DNA of 64,000 nt from Larix kaempferi (GCA_027924585.1 BSBM01000179.1:11136501-11200500), one strand, 5' to 3'. Numbered from the stretch's first letter, positions 46,874 through 58,940 are shown. Program-made: numbers and translations. The notes: a model not told the origin generated them from the sequence alone.

Positions 46874-48132
46874 CTATTGGGCGTCAACCATCTTAGGTGT
46901 CGCTAAATATTCTTCCTTACAAGTTTGTTGGATACATGTAATTGTCACCATTGATACTTTAGGTGAGCTTGTGTTTGCATCTAAATCGGATGTATCTTCT
47001 TCTATAGGGACCTGTACTTCTTTCCCATCTACGATTTTGCAATGTGTTGTGTGGTTGGTTCTACATTTATGGCTTGGGATCCAATCTTTGCCACATCGAC
47101 GATAAGTATTTTTTTTATTTGTCATTGTCGGAATGACTAGTATATGACTGAGAATTGTTGCACTGATGTTCGGGTGACCAAATATCTTCGCAATATCTAC
47201 ATTGTGTCTCTTGTTGTCGTAAATATCTCTTGTCAAGGTTCCCTTGTCTTGATCTTTTAAACTTTTCTTCAATAATTTTTCCTTGCACCTCGCTTTATCC
47301 ATGTTTGAGACATTGAGTAGTTCTAACTCATCTCTAATGTATGGTTTGAGTCCATGCACATATGTCTGGAGTTGTTGATCATCTGTTAACTCTGGTACTC
47401 GTGTGGCTAATGCTTCCCAATCATAGGTATATTTATCCACGTTGCCTTTTTGCTGTAATATGGTGATTTTTGCAAAGAAATATTTCTCGGTCACATCTTG
47501 GAATCTTTTAAAGAAGTCGTTTTTGAATGTGTTCCAGTTGCACATTCTTTGAGTTGCATTGATGGATATTTTATTTTTTCATCATCGGATAGGATTTTAT
47601 GAATGCGAAAGAATTCTTCTGCTTTATTGACCCATGCCATGCTCTGCTCGGGCTTTCCATCGAACTTTGGTAATTCCAATTTAAGTTTCATTGGATATCC
47701 ACCCACTGGTTGCGTTGAACTTGAGTGCAGTGGGTTGAAATTAAAGGCTGAAAGGTGGTTGTGATTCGTGTGGTTTTGTGGAATTTTAATTTTGACAAAA
47801 TTCGATTGAGGATCAGTTTTATTTGTGAATCTAGGGGATGACTGGTCTCCTTTCGGCGAATTGACATTGTTAGGGGCATCTCTATCTCTAAAGTATTGCA
47901 CGATTTTATCTAACCCTTCTTCTAAGTTTATTTTCATTTCCTCTCGTACCTTCCTCATTTCCCATGATACCGCGCCAACAACTTCATATTGTACATTTCG
48001 TGATAGCTCTTATTTTCTGTCTTCTAACCCTGCTTCAAGTTTATCCAACCTGGAGTTTACACCTTCAAGGATTTTAGAATCTCAGGCTTGGTGTTTTTCC
48101 AATTTTTCCAATCAATCCTTTATTTCTGCCAT
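46874..48132 (-). pseudogene. Ty3-type gag, reverse strand
   Basis: Starting at ATG 48132, an N-terminal coiled-coil-like region (LEKLEKH, SRLDKLEAGLEDRK, with three stops) leads to LELPKFDGKPEQSMAWVNKAEEFF and, after a frameshift near 47500-47550, to NTFKNDFFKRF...QQKGNVDKYTYDWEALATRV...VHGLKP, the retrotransposon Gag core. A zinc knuckle follows near 47075-47115 (RRCGKDWIPSHKC) whose first Cys is replaced. No protease or RT follows, so pol is missing. Gag forms the virus-like particle of these elements. Confidence 0.88.
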
Positions 48133-48723
48133 GGATCTAGTACAATTAGGAATTTTTTATTCCCAAGCCTAGGTTTTTAAATATAATAATAATTATTATA
48201 TATTTAATAATATTTTTTTTTAATAATATTAATTGTTAATAATTACAATAATAAATATATATATTATAGTAGTATTATTATTATTATTTACTTTACTTGT
48301 TTTTTTTGGTTGAGTTTACGTGGAGGTAGCCGTTGGAGGGAAGGGTTGACGTGAGAAGGAAGTGGAGGGAGGACATGGGGGAAATCTAGAAATGGAGGGA
48401 GGACGAAGGAGTGGCGCAGGTGGAAGGCAGCGGGGCGTGGAGTAGGTGTTGGTTGGTGGGAGAAGGGAGGCATAGAGGAGGCAGCACGGGAGGGAATTTA
48501 CATAGAGTGGGAGGAGGGATGAGGATGGGAAAAATGTGGAGGGTGCAGACAAACGTGGCGTGGGGAAGGAGTGGGAGGGCGTGGATATGATGTTGGGGAG
48601 GTAGGATGGTAGGGTAGGCCGTGGGCCTGTGAAGAAGAGTGGGAGGGCGCAATGGTGCATGGGAGAAGGGAAGGAAGGACGCAGGGGTGTTGGAGAAGAT
48701 GAGCAGTGGGGCGAGAGACTGAA
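48133..48723 (-). other. 5' leader of the reverse-strand Ty3 remnant
   Basis: Strongly strand-biased: G-rich on plus, C-rich on minus (about 48310-48720). The long reverse-strand ORF here (161 codons, Pro/Ser-rich) looks like a composition effect. An AT-rich (TAA/TTA)n tract is at 48175-48290. Confidence 0.55.
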
Positions 48724-48740
48724 GGCTCGCTTTGATACCA
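48724..48740 (-). other. Primer binding site, reverse strand
   Basis: The minus strand reads TGGTATCAAAGCGAGCC one base from the LTR end; it matches the tRNA-Met type PBS with one change in the core. Confidence 0.8.
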
Positions 48741-48741
48741 A

Positions 48742-49470
48742 TGTAACACTGAACTTAGATGTTTTTTTTTCAAGCGAAAAAAGTATACTATTTAGATTCA
48801 TATTGAATTAAAACAATACAACGATAGATTGGTCTATTAAATGAAATTGATCTGGAATCTCTTCAAAACTTTCTCATCACAAAATAACAATGATGTAGCA
48901 ATATAAGCAAGAAACTGAAATCTTTTCTCATGGAGGAGCTATCAGCTAGTTCAGCAGATAAAATTAATTATCTACCAGCACTATCTAATCAAGGAAATAT
49001 AAAGATCCCTTGTCTATGATCTTTTCCTCAAAATATTCTTCCCATATAAGAAAACCATCTTCAACTTCAAGAGCTATTTTTGACATTTTATCTGCCAACT
49101 GATTGTGCTCTCTGTAAATATGTTCTAGGACAACATCTTTGAAATGTTCCATTTTTTCTCTAATTCTATTGCACCAATGAGTCAAGGCAGTTACGTTCAG
49201 TTTATATTCAACTTTTGCCCATTTTATAGTTACTCGAGAGTCACCATAAAGTCACTAAATCTAGATGTTATAGAAGAAGAAAATCCGTCTTCATAAATAA
49301 ACAACTGAATATTGAATTTAATAATTGATTATGTGCGCATTACAATGACTAGCCTGCTTAAATATATCTTGGACATCAATAAGTGAAGAGTCACAACCTC
49401 TCATTTAATTATATTTAATGTTTATTAATTATTATTAATATATTTATTTACTATTTTTATTTTCGTAACA
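48742..49470 (-). repeat. 5' LTR of the reverse-strand Ty3 remnant, split by a LINE
   Basis: On the minus strand it starts TGTTACGAAAAT (49470) and ends GTGTTACA (48742). Removing the inserted LINE fragment (48762-49261) and one target repeat leaves an LTR of about 225 bp. Flanking target duplication could not be confirmed. Confidence 0.7.
48762..49261 (-). mobile_element. 5'-truncated LINE insertion within the LTR
   Basis: A 500-bp reverse-strand fragment with a poly(A) tail (plus-strand T-run 48762-48770) and a direct repeat TAGATG at 48756-48761 and 49262-49267. It encodes the end of a LINE RNase H: GDSRVTIKWAK (about 49243), HWCNRIREKMEHF, YREHNQLADKMSKIALEVED, stop near 48983, followed by a 3' UTR of about 220 bp. 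The preserved frame suggests a relatively recent insertion. Confidence 0.85.
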
Positions 49471-50421
49471 CTATTATAGCATGACATGCATTGCATATGC
49501 TTTTTGGCATATCTTCATCAACAAACAAATGCATTAACTTTTAAACATTGGATAAGGAAGGGTTTGGTAGTTACTCCTTTTTAAAAGCAAAGAGGGCAGT
49601 AGATTGGGTTTGATGGTTACCCATTTTTAAAACCAAAGTGGTTTTTCTTAAAATGAATGAACAATGTGACCTCCCTATATCTCCAGGATTATCAAACTTT
49701 ATGTTAGTTATATATAATTTAATTGTAAATTTAAGATTTCAAGTTGCATCTCTTAAGAAAAAGGGCGATAAGGATCAATGCAAAGTAGTAGAGCTTCAAA
49801 ATACTAAACCAACCAATGAATATTTTAGCATGTCAAAACACAATATTCAAAAAATAAAAGTTTTAACATAAAGTTTCGTTTCGAAAATGCGATAGAATAT
49901 CAGGTAAGAAATGTATACAAAACGTAATGATAAACTATGACAAAATTTTCATTACATAAGCACAATATTTTTAATTTTATAAGAATCAATGTATTCCGCT
50001 ATCCCCAGTAAACACTAATTTAATAGTAAAGTTGTCTATTATTATGGACAAATGAGTAATCTATGAACTAAATTATTAAGCTCACAATCTAATCCTAAAG
50101 TTGATTTCAACATTATGAAACAAAGAAAACAATATATGAGTATTATATCTATCCATATCTCCATTACTTTCACAATCATGAAGTAGAAGCGTTAGCCCCT
50201 ATTCTTAGTAGTTTGACAATCTCATTTTCATAATGCGAGCCTAATCCCATGTTCATTAGCATTTTGTAGTTTGATTTTGCAACTAAAATACTAATTTTAA
50301 ACAATATTCTAAAACTGAAATGAAGAAATCATCAAATACTCATAAGAAGTATTTCAAGCAAAGAAAAAAGAAACACATTATGTTACTACATCAATGAAGA
50401 AATAAATTTGTGAGAGGGAAT
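49471..50421. other. AT-rich spacer
   Basis: No ORF above 77 codons and no element recognised. Confidence 0.55.
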
Positions 50422-51102
50422 TGTAAGTCCCCAATTTAACATGTTTTCCATTTACTTGGTTGACAATGCCATAGTAAATCAATGACCTTGAAGAAATAAA
50501 TCACCGATCCAAATGGACATAGGTGGCCACCCACCTATTCCATTGGCTCAAATTAGTTTTCTATTTTGGCAGTTTTCTTGTAATTTTTCTGTAGTTTTTC
50601 GGGTCTCAAACTTCCGGGGCCGTTTTGAGGCCCTAAATGACATTTTTGGAGATTCCGAGGAGGCCAACGGCCCCCAATCAATAGTTGTATAGCTTAGGTA
50701 GACCTTTCCAACGGGTTATCGAGCGCCCCAAACTGAAATCGTATGCAAAATTTATGACCCCGGGAAGTTGATTGTTCATCTAACCACCTTAGGGCCACAA
50801 ACTTTATGACGGTTCATCTTCTAGGGTTAGGTTTTTGGATGCTTAGGGTTCTTTTACTCATGCTTATGATAAATAGGCTCTTTCAGCCTCTTCTTGTATT
50901 CAGCTTGTTACGAATGAGCGTAGTCGCCACATCTCTTCTCAGAGATATAACTATCGCCATTCTAGCTGCTTTTATTTTACAATTTGTTCTATTTCATTCA
51001 TTTAATAGAATATGAGGTTATTGTATCGCTGTGTTTCTTGCCATATATTTGTATATGTGAATAATATGCTTTTTCATTTCGTTCTCACATAAATATGGAT
51101 CA
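50422..51102 (+). repeat. 5' LTR of Ty3 element 1
   Basis: Begins TGTAAGTCCCC and ends ATGGATCA one base before the PBS (681 bp). Its first bases resemble those of the non-coding element's LTR (TGTAATGTCCCC), but I see no hairpin module in it. Confidence 0.75.
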
Positions 51103-51103
51103 G

Positions 51104-51116
51104 TGGTATCAGAGCC
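51104..51116 (+). other. Primer binding site (initiator tRNA-Met)
   Basis: TGGTATCAGAGCC, one base after the LTR. Confidence 0.93.
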
Positions 51117-51231
51117 TTATGCTCTTGTGATTTCTTAGTGCATGTCACGGGCGAGATCTGAAAATCGAGAGTTGGGTCTCGAACTAATTGAGCTTGGGGA
51201 AAACCCTCCTCGTCGACCTAAGTAGGATCCT

Positions 51232-52155
51232 ATGGCAGGAGAAGAAAAGAGAGATGACAGAGCAGGAGATCCTATTCAGCTGTTGCTTGAGGAAGCCCTC
51301 GCGCGACAGAGGAACGAGATGATGGATAATTTAGCACGGATCCTTCGAAGAATGCCGACGATGGCGGATGCAACTTCAATGAGCAGCCGTTTCAGGGGTA
51401 CGACTCCCTTCAAGGTACAAGTTAACTTTGAAATTCCCCTATTTGAAGGAAGTATAGATGCAGACGCTTTAGAGAAATGGTTGAATCTATTAGAGGGTTA
51501 CTTCTCTATTCAAAATTTTTTCAACAACAAAAAGATCACATTTGCGCTCTTTAAGTCCCTTCCCCATATTAAAGACTGGTGGGATGGGTATTGCGAGAGG
51601 CATGCAAGAGATGAGTCTGAACTATTCAGGGCAGATCCCACTTGGGTGGATTTTGTCGATGCCGTCAAGGAAGAATTATACCATGTCGAAAACTATGATG
51701 ACTAATACACCAGATGGATGACTTTGCACCAGGAGAGAGACCAAATAGTTCCAGAGTTTACCAACATGTTCCATACCTGCGCTCCAAGCTGGGTATTTGA
51801 GACTCTGAATGACATTTGGTCATAAAGTACCGTAGTGGCCTGCACAGGTACATTCTAACATAGATGGATTTCCCAAACATATCCTCACTAGGAGTAGCTT
51901 ATAAATACACTGTCAAGATCGAGCATAAGTTTAAACAAAATAATAAGCAGTATTTTGGGTCTGCAAATCAACAACAACAACCTGGTAAAAGTGGCCCTAA
52001 TTCACAAAGCAAAGGACCAAGCAAGGATGGCCAAAGCCTCGACAACCAGCCCAAGACACAAGGCAAAGAAGGGTAATGGGAAATCAAATAAGGACACTGG
52101 CAAGTGGTGTGAATTCCACAAGATCCCTTGGCACAACATTGATGAGTGCCGCTAA
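51232..52155 (+). pseudogene. Ty3 gag (element 1)
   Basis: ATG 51232 opens a 157-codon frame: an N-terminal helix-rich region, then VNFEIPLFEGSIDADALEKW and YFSIQNFF...DWWDGY, the Gag core. TAA at 51703-51705 and later changes break it. The remainder is traceable to LGVAYKYTVKIEHKFKQ (about 51891), a Lys/Gln-rich tail, and a zinc-knuckle-like WCEFHKIPWHNIDECR (about 52108-52155). Confidence 0.85.
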
Positions 52156-52830
52156 AAAGTATCCTTGTTGGCGGAGACAAAATCCCCGGATCTAGACTCT
52201 GACTCAGAACTTGATGGAGAGAAACAAAAGAGAAAGCATATAATTGACATGGAACCTAGTGCCACCATCGCAACTACAAAGATTCAACCAACATATTCAT
52301 AGGAGCTAGAGGAAGGGGAGTGCCTCTTCCATTCACAACTGTGGGTGCAAGGAACTACGCTACACTTCATTGTTGATAGTGGTAGCTAGAAGAAACCTCA
52401 TCTTGGCCAAGGTTGTCCAAATATTGAAGCTTCCGATGGTTCCACATCCCCAACCATACAACATCGGTTGGTTGAGCTAGGGATGAGACATTCGCATTAG
52501 TCAACAGTGTCACCTTTCCTACAGGATCAATCCCTTCAAAGACGAGTTAATGTGTGATGTTGCCCTGCTTGAAGTTTGTGATGTTCTTTTAGGACAACCA
52601 TATATGTGGAAACGTCATGTTGTGTATGAGTCTAAACCTCGTAGTGTCATTATTACTTTGGGAAAGAATCTCTATAGGATACCAGAGACAATTCCCACCA
52701 CTGCAGTGTCCCTCATCACAACTAAGTAGTATAGGAAGGTAATATCCCAGATAGGGAAATTCATCCTCTTCATGGTTCGTTCTAAAGGTGAACAAAAGAT
52801 TGCAACAACATCCACCACCTCCATGTAGAA
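52156..52830 (+). pseudogene. Ty3 protease region (element 1)
   Basis: Aspartic protease signature HFIVDSGS (catalytic DSG, about 52359-52382) followed in another frame by DVALLEVCDVLLGQPYMW and YESKPRSVIITLGK. At least two frameshifts and several stops. Confidence 0.75.
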
Positions 52831-52851
52831 CCCTCTATGCAGCAGAATTAG

Positions 52852-53381
52852 GTGGACAAGACCATGGAAGCATACAAATACATCTTCACCACACCCATTG
52901 GGGTGCCAGTCAATTGCCCAGTCAAGCATTTCATTGATTTGATCCCTGGTGCTCCTTTACCTAACAGGCCATTATACAGGCGTTCCCTCATGGAAAATGA
53001 AGAAATCAAACGCCAGATTCAAGAATTGAACCAAATGGGGAACATTCGACCTAGCTCCTCACCTTGTGGGAGCCCAATTGTGTTGGTACAGAGGAAAGAC
53101 GGGACATGGCGACTCTATATTGAATACCGATCTCTAAACAATATCACAGTCCGGAATCGGTATCCCATTCCTCGTATCGACGACCTTCTTGACCAGCTGA
53201 AGGGTGCCAAATATTTGAACAAGATTAATTTGAAGTCTGGCTATCATTAAGTTCCAATTGAGCAGACCGATGTTTGTAAGACTGACTTCAAATATCGAGA
53301 AGGTCTTTTTGAGTGGTTGGTCTTGCCTTTTGACTAATGCTCCGGAAACTTTCATGAGGATGATGGACAATATAATATGGC
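52852..53381 (+). pseudogene. Ty3 reverse transcriptase, N-terminal half (element 1)
   Basis: [55 protein letters not shown] and a KINLKSGYH block (catalytic Asp replaced by Asn) are standard Ty3 RT motifs. A TAA at 53248-53250 and a shift near 53335 follow. The frame reaches ETFMRMMDN and is then cut by the nested LTR at 53382, before the catalytic YLDD box. Confidence 0.93.
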
Positions 53382-54166
53382 TGTAGCTAGTGTTTTCACA
53401 CCAGCTAGTGCTGAAGAGAACCTACTGAGGATTCAGGAACCCTTAGTAGTAGTTCATGTAAATGGGTAAAAACTAGTAAATAAACAAATGAAAACTAATA
53501 TATGTGAGTGCAATAATGAAAATAAAAATTAAACAAACTAACTACCGTAGTAATAAAATAAGTAGAAACCCATGAATGAAAATTTGATTTTCTGTATTAA
53601 TATGTAAAAAATGATTTACAATGGGTTACTTCAAAAGGTGAGGTTGTGGGAGCCTTTGCAGCTGTACATTGAGTAGTGCACCAAGTCTCCAGGGTTCCTT
53701 ACTCTTCTCCAAATGCTCAACAAAATGGGCACAAAGGCTTGAAAGAATAAGCTAGAGTGCTATAGGAAATTCGACAGCATAAGGGTATGAAGAGTGAATG
53801 ATGATTGTGAAATGGGGGCCTCCATCACCTTTTTATAGTGATTTTGGGTGGTGGAGTATTGACCCATGGTTTTGGGAAACCAATAGTATTGGCTAGTGGT
53901 ATTTGATGTTTTCCCTCTTTTTTGAATTTATTTTTGACTTTTTTTCCTTTTTTATTTTATTTTGGGGATTTTGGACCATTTTTGTGGAATTTTAACCTTT
54001 TTTTGAAGGAATTTCATTAATTGAGGAGGCAAATAATGATTTTTTCCCCTTTTAGTTACCCTTTGAAGGTTTTTTAGGGTTTTGGAATAAAAAAATGTAG
54101 GAAAAGTGGACAAGCGGGTTATGTGATTAGGGAGATGAGCTAGTGAACAATTTTTGGGTGTTAACA
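53382..54166 (-). repeat. 3' LTR of element 2
   Basis: On the minus strand it begins TGTTAACACCC and ends GCTAGCTACA-like (plus TGTAGCTAGTG). It contains a good promoter TATA box, TATAAAAAGG on the minus strand (53829-53838). Confidence 0.75.
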
Positions 54167-54180
54167 GATTGCCCCCTGAT
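54167..54180 (-). other. Polypurine tract of element 2
   Basis: The minus strand reads ATCAGGGGGCAATC directly before the LTR. Confidence 0.7.
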
Positions 54181-56848
54181 GTGTGAGGGCATGAGATCAT
54201 CGTATGGCTAATAGACATCATAGGTTCTATCGTTTTCCAGGGGTATGAGCATTGTGATGGAGGAGAGTAGAAACTAGTTGGAGACCAAAACATGTGTTCA
54301 ACACAAACTGCAAAAACTAAAAATACATGACCTCAATAATGAATGAGGAATAATATCAGATATATGGACGAGGCAGGCATACCCATGCTTATATTAAGAT
54401 ATACAAATAATAATGAGGCCCAAAAGGGGACCTGAACAATACATGGAGGAATGATGTGTACACCATAATGGTCCAGAGGGGACACAAATATGGGACATAT
54501 TCATGGCCCAACCATGACTGATCTAAACAACTGATACATGGAAACAATGGCATCCATACTGAATGAGGTACCATAACAACTGATGCTCTGCTGGATCTGA
54601 AAGTGTCCAATAACTGTATGGACTCAATGACTAAGATTCATAATATCAAAGGTACACTAAACTGCATCTGAATTGGGTACTCAAGGAAGCATATAACTAA
54701 AGTGCTCCCAAATACTGCCGCCAATCGCAGCCCGGATATCCATGGGAACATACAACTGGGGGGTTCCAAAGAGACTCACCAATGTGCTAGAGTTAGGGGA
54801 CATCCGAGGTCTTCGACCAATAACTGATGGGACCAACACCTTGCATGAATATCAATAGTGCGATGATGGAGTTGGATTCGAGCACGTGAGAAACAACCAT
54901 TCCAAGAGGCACTAAGGACTCATCTTAGATGGTCCGTAGGCACTCACCACCGATGGAGATGAGTCCAAGTTACAAGGAACTATGGGTCTATCCTCTGGAA
55001 TAGAGGTGTTGGTGTCGACAGAGGGAGACCTGTGACTACCAAGGAAATGATGTTTCCTTGATAGGAGCGCGAGGTGTACAACCAAGAGGTGATAGTACTG
55101 AATGTGAAACTGACATAATGGGGAGGGAGACGGGGGTCACAGAGTGGGAGGACTTAAAATTCCTTTGTTCAGAGTATGACGGCAAGGATGACTTGGCAAC
55201 ATATGAAACTGGCTTCGGGGAAGGGGATCATAGCTGAATGGATCAAGGATTGCAGCTGCAATGGGGGAGACTCAGGGGGGAACTGATGAGTGATATCAGG
55301 GGACTCTAAGGGTGACATATCGTAGAATACTCTGAACAAAGGCGACCATGGTGGGGATGCTGCCATAATAGTGGGGCTAGATGTGATCTGTCGGGGCGTC
55401 AAGAGGCACCGTTTGGGCCTTCTTCATGGTTTAAGGAGCTTAAAGAAGGGATAGAAGTGTGATCAAAATGGTACTACTGTGTGGATTTGTATGAGCCCAT
55501 GACAATGCATGCTCGTGGGTGTTTTCAATTTTAAGAAGTCTGAAAGCAATACGAAGACTCTAAAGTGATGATAAGGTACCGTCTTGTGGATTTATACAAT
55601 CCCATGACGGTGAATGCTTGTGGTCACTTTCAATTTTCTGAAAGCAATAAGAAGACTCCAAGGGGGTTCTTTTTCATGTGTTAGTCTCCAAGGCCCGAAA
55701 AGCATAAAAATATGCAATGAAGAACTCTTCTAGACAATGTGACTAGAGTATTCATTTTTCGTAATTAGTCTACCAGGTCCGAAAAAGGGTTAAACTTATA
55801 CCAGATAAACACCCTTTCAGGTACTTTACCGAGCATGAAATGAAGAAAGATTGCTTGATAATCTTTTCATTCTTTTAGGAGTCAGAAAATGGCTTAACAA
55901 AAACTCCCTAAGTGCCTTTTTCATAATGGAATTGCCCGACCCGAAAAAGGGATAAAAGTATACCAAACAAATATAATAGTCAAGAAAGGAGGAAGTGTTC
56001 AATCAAGGGACAAATGTGAGAACCAAGATAGAAGGGGAGGGGATAACACTGATGGGTTCTCCTTGCGGGTTGATGAATGGTGGAAAAATAACGCAAGAAA
56101 TGCAGTATGGATGGATTAGAGAGCTCATGGATAGGTCGTGATAGAGAAAATGGGAAAAATGACTGCGGCCCATGTGGCATGCAAATTGAGGCGATGAGGG
56201 GCATGTAAAAATGCTCGTAAAATTTTTAAGTGAGAGCGAGAAATGATCTCAAGCATCATCACCGACTCTAAATTTTTAATCCGATGGTGCAAATGGTGCG
56301 AAAAACAGAGGTCATATGACCCCGGAATGGTGAAAGCAAAAATTAGGGAAAAATGGTTATAAATAAAGGTGAGACCACCAAGCCAAGGATGTGGTGGTGG
56401 GGAGAAATGATGACCCACAGGGGTAGAATACTAGGTGTTTATAATGAAAACCAAATATACAAGTAACATGTGACCTCGAAAATGGTCGATATCACACATG
56501 TGAGAGAGTGAGAACGGCTAATGGCCTGCCCCCATGCTATGTGTATGGGGTTTGTGATTGTGGATCACATATGTGTTGGGTTGAGAAATGGGATCATTGA
56601 AATGTCGAGATAGATGTGATGGGGAAGGTTTACAATTATTGAACATGCCCCCTATCCCAGGGTCTAGGTAATCTATTATGCCCCCTAACTCAGAGGTGTC
56701 AATGTGGTGTAGATGTTGTCTCAAAGAGGGATCAACAGGGAACCGACCAAATGTTGGCGGGGGGGGTGTACCATGAGGTTGTGTGTCGTGGTGGCATACT
56801 AAAGTGATGATATGATGATGGGTGATACCCCTTGCGGGGTGGATTCCC
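54181..56848 (-). other. Non-coding interior of element 2
   Basis: No RT, integrase or protease motif in either strand. A tandem duplication of about 105 bp lies at 55460-55665 (TGTGGATTTnTAnnAnCCCATGAC). The phrase CCCGAAAAAGGGATAAA and variants recur near 55692, 55778 and 55927. Further purine-rich tracts on the minus strand (TAGGGGGCAT, about 56647 and 56678) resemble PPTs. Confidence 0.6.
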
Positions 56849-57290
56849 CTAGTATCGCCAACAAGAATGAAGATGATGATGAGTAGGTAGGGTTTTGGGC
56901 CTGCCCTGATGCTGTGGACATGTGATTTTCTCATCAATTTGAAAAGGTTGAACAGGTGGGTCGGAGGGATCAGTTGAAGGGGCCGACAATACAGAGGGGT
57001 CACTAGTGGAAACCATGTAAATGGTGTTAATTTCTCCCGAGGAGGAGGATTCAGGTGGATGAATCTCCTCGATGGTAGTGATGGATGACTCTAAGGAAAA
57101 CTGCTTCATTTCATGGAGAACTAGTTGATACTCTGGTAAGTCAGGGCAATGATAGGAATAGTGTCCATAGATCCCGCATATGGCACAGGAGTGGTTGGTG
57201 CATAGTGATTTATTGTGCTATTGTAAGGTGGGAGTGAGTTTGACAACTAGGATATTGGGGTCATCATCTAAGGTCTTCATGTGTTCTTGA
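56849..57290 (-). pseudogene. Gag fragment with zinc knuckle (element 2)
   Basis: The minus strand encodes a CCHC knuckle CAICGIYGHYSYHC (57147-57188) with the spacing C-X2-C-X4-H-X4-C, upstream of a Ser/Pro-rich 86-codon ORF (56849-57109) in a frame shifted by one base. The knuckle resembles those of the Gag at 61177-64000, suggesting related elements. The upstream part is lost to the insertion at 57304. Confidence 0.65.
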
Positions 57291-57303
57291 AGGTTTGGCA
57301 GTT

Positions 57304-58160
57304 TGTTGGCAGGCGGTTTGGTAAAGTGCTATCGTAGCATCTCCGATGCTGCAACAAGGCAGAAGATGGGGCGAAAGGTGACAAGAAGAAGATTATTTCA
57401 TGCATTTTTGGGTCAATTGTACCGCGGATTGCGGGATTTGGGTCATTTGGACCACATATTATGTACTGTTGAGTCAGTTATACCGCAGAATGTGGGTTTT
57501 TGGTCGTTTTTGAACTAGGTCAGTTAGATATTGAGTCATTTGTCCATAGTGTTGGTTAACAGGTTGTTAGAAAGTGGACAAGAGTTGTAAGGCAGAAGCC
57601 TATATATAGATAATAATTGTAAGTGTTGTAGGGCATCAATTGAATGCTGGAGATATTATGCGAAGCTCTATTGTTGGTTGTATGTCTTCCGGGTATGTTT
57701 TGACGTCAAGAGTCATTACAGAGATCTAGTTTTTGCGGAGACATTGTATTTGGGTCGACAATGATAATATGATGAAGCTATTTTGGTACAATCTTTGTGT
57801 TCAATCTGTTCAGTTATGGTAAATACAAATAATGTCATGCTTCTTTGATGCGATACTTGTTTACAATTACTATTGTTGCAATGATGAATGTATTGGATGA
57901 ATATTGCTTTAATACCATGTCCAATGCTTAGAAATCTCTGTCCTAGTTATGCAATAAGTTTATGTATTATAGCCGCAACCATCCTCCTTCATTTTGCAGA
58001 AACATGGTTCCGTCTGCTCTTCCTAGACACCTTGGGTGAGACTTCATCTGCTCTGCAGGTGTTGCTAGGCAGGATAAAACCTATCCGGGCCGGTGGCCAG
58101 GGAGACTGAGGTATGTGTCGACAGTGAGTGGAACCCCTGTCGACTGGCGTCGCACTAACA
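57304..58160 (+). repeat. 5' LTR of element 3
   Basis: Begins TGTTGGCAGG and ends CGCACTAACA two bases before the PBS-like site. A TATA-type TATATATAGA (57601-57610) marks the likely promoter. The end is assigned from the PBS position and is not confirmed by a second LTR. Confidence 0.6.
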
Positions 58161-58162
58161 AA

Positions 58163-58179
58163 TGGTTCCGTTGCCGGGA
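58163..58179 (+). other. PBS-like site of element 3
   Basis: TGGTTCCGTTGCCGGGA resembles the TGGCGCCGTTGCCGGGG primer site common in plant Tat/Athila-type Ty3 elements, with two changes near the 5' end. Confidence 0.55.
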
Positions 58180-58198
58180 CCGTGTACAAAGTGAAAGG

Positions 58199-58203
58199 AG
58201 GAT
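58199..58203. repeat. Target-site duplication AGGAT, left
   Basis: Repeated at 61175-61179 directly after the 3' LTR. Confidence 0.93.
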
Positions 58204-58928
58204 TGTTAGGATATTCCTATACTCCATCCTAGTCCCACCAGTATTTTGATCATTTACATTTTCAGTCATGCATGCACTTTTAGGGTTTGCATGCATTTTG
58301 CATGCATCCCAGTCATCAGTCCAACACCTAGCCCTCAGTTAGCCAGCCCCCAAGAGCTTCTCACCATTCAGTTTTAGCCCTCCAGTTGCTTAATGTGCCC
58401 TTCTTCCTTGATTTTAGGAAGCAATTCGCCCTTCTTCACCTACCAGTCTAGTTGTCTTCAGTTTATACTCAGTTACATTTAGTTACACTTAGTTACACTC
58501 AGTTACAGTCAGTTACACTTAGTTACACCTACCAGACTTAGTTTGACTGATGATTGATAGTTACTTGAGCATTGATGACTCCACTGATGATGACAAAGAC
58601 TTCCAGTTGTGCTCCGATGATCATGAGAACACCTAGTTGTGCTCTGATGACACTCTATTGATCTTATGATCACTCTGAGAGGCGAATTCGAATTGCCACC
58701 TTAGGAATTCGAATCCTCTCTACCATTGTACTATTTATTTGTCCATATTGTGATTAATTAATAAGTGTGTGTGAAGTATTATTGCTTCTATCCGAGTTCT
58801 ACTGTACCATATTATTCTGTTGCTCATTATATTGTATTGACCACGCTTCTTCTATTTTCTTGCTTAATCATAATCATTCTCTTGTGAGGTATACATCATC
58901 TCTTAGATCTGTTGTGAGGATTTTCACA
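58204..58928 (+). repeat. 5' LTR of the gag-only element
   Basis: 725 bp. It contains six units of a 10-bp minisatellite (core AGTTACACTT/C, about 58468-58527). Confidence 0.95.
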
Positions 58929-58940
58929 TGGTATCAGAGC
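58929..58940 (+). other. Primer binding site of the gag-only element
   Basis: TGGTATCAGAGC directly abuts the LTR end. Confidence 0.95.

Larger units (their letters stand above)
50422..53381 (+). mobile_element. Ty3-type LTR retrotransposon 1, interrupted
   Basis: The order is 5' LTR, PBS, gag, protease, RT on the plus strand. The RT stops abruptly at 53381, where a reverse-strand LTR begins with TG. The remaining pol and the 3' LTR are expected beyond the nested insertions, outside the window. Point stops and shifts show it is inactive. Confidence 0.88.
53382..57303 (-). mobile_element. Reverse-strand LTR element 2, interrupted, mostly non-coding
   Basis: The 3' LTR is 53382-54166, preceded on the minus strand by a PPT. 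The interior runs to 57303, where another element begins. Only a gag-like zinc-knuckle piece is found (56849-57290); the 2.6 kb between it and the PPT has no pol motif, so this copy looks non-autonomous or heavily deleted. ATGGC (53377-53381) is its expected left target repeat. Confidence 0.75.

Noticed and set aside
48316-48801. 161-codon Pro/Ser-rich reverse-strand ORF
   Set aside because: It spans the PBS and leader of an LTR element and reflects a strongly C-rich strand, with no domain.
50412-50421. GAGAGGGAAT before the LTR at 50422 as a PPT, making it a 3' LTR
   Set aside because: A PBS follows the LTR immediately and gag lies downstream, so it is a 5' LTR; the purine run is probably chance.
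56518-57003. 161-codon reverse-strand ORF in element 2
   Set aside because: His/Pro-rich by composition, crosses PPT-like tracts and overlaps the gag fragment in another frame.
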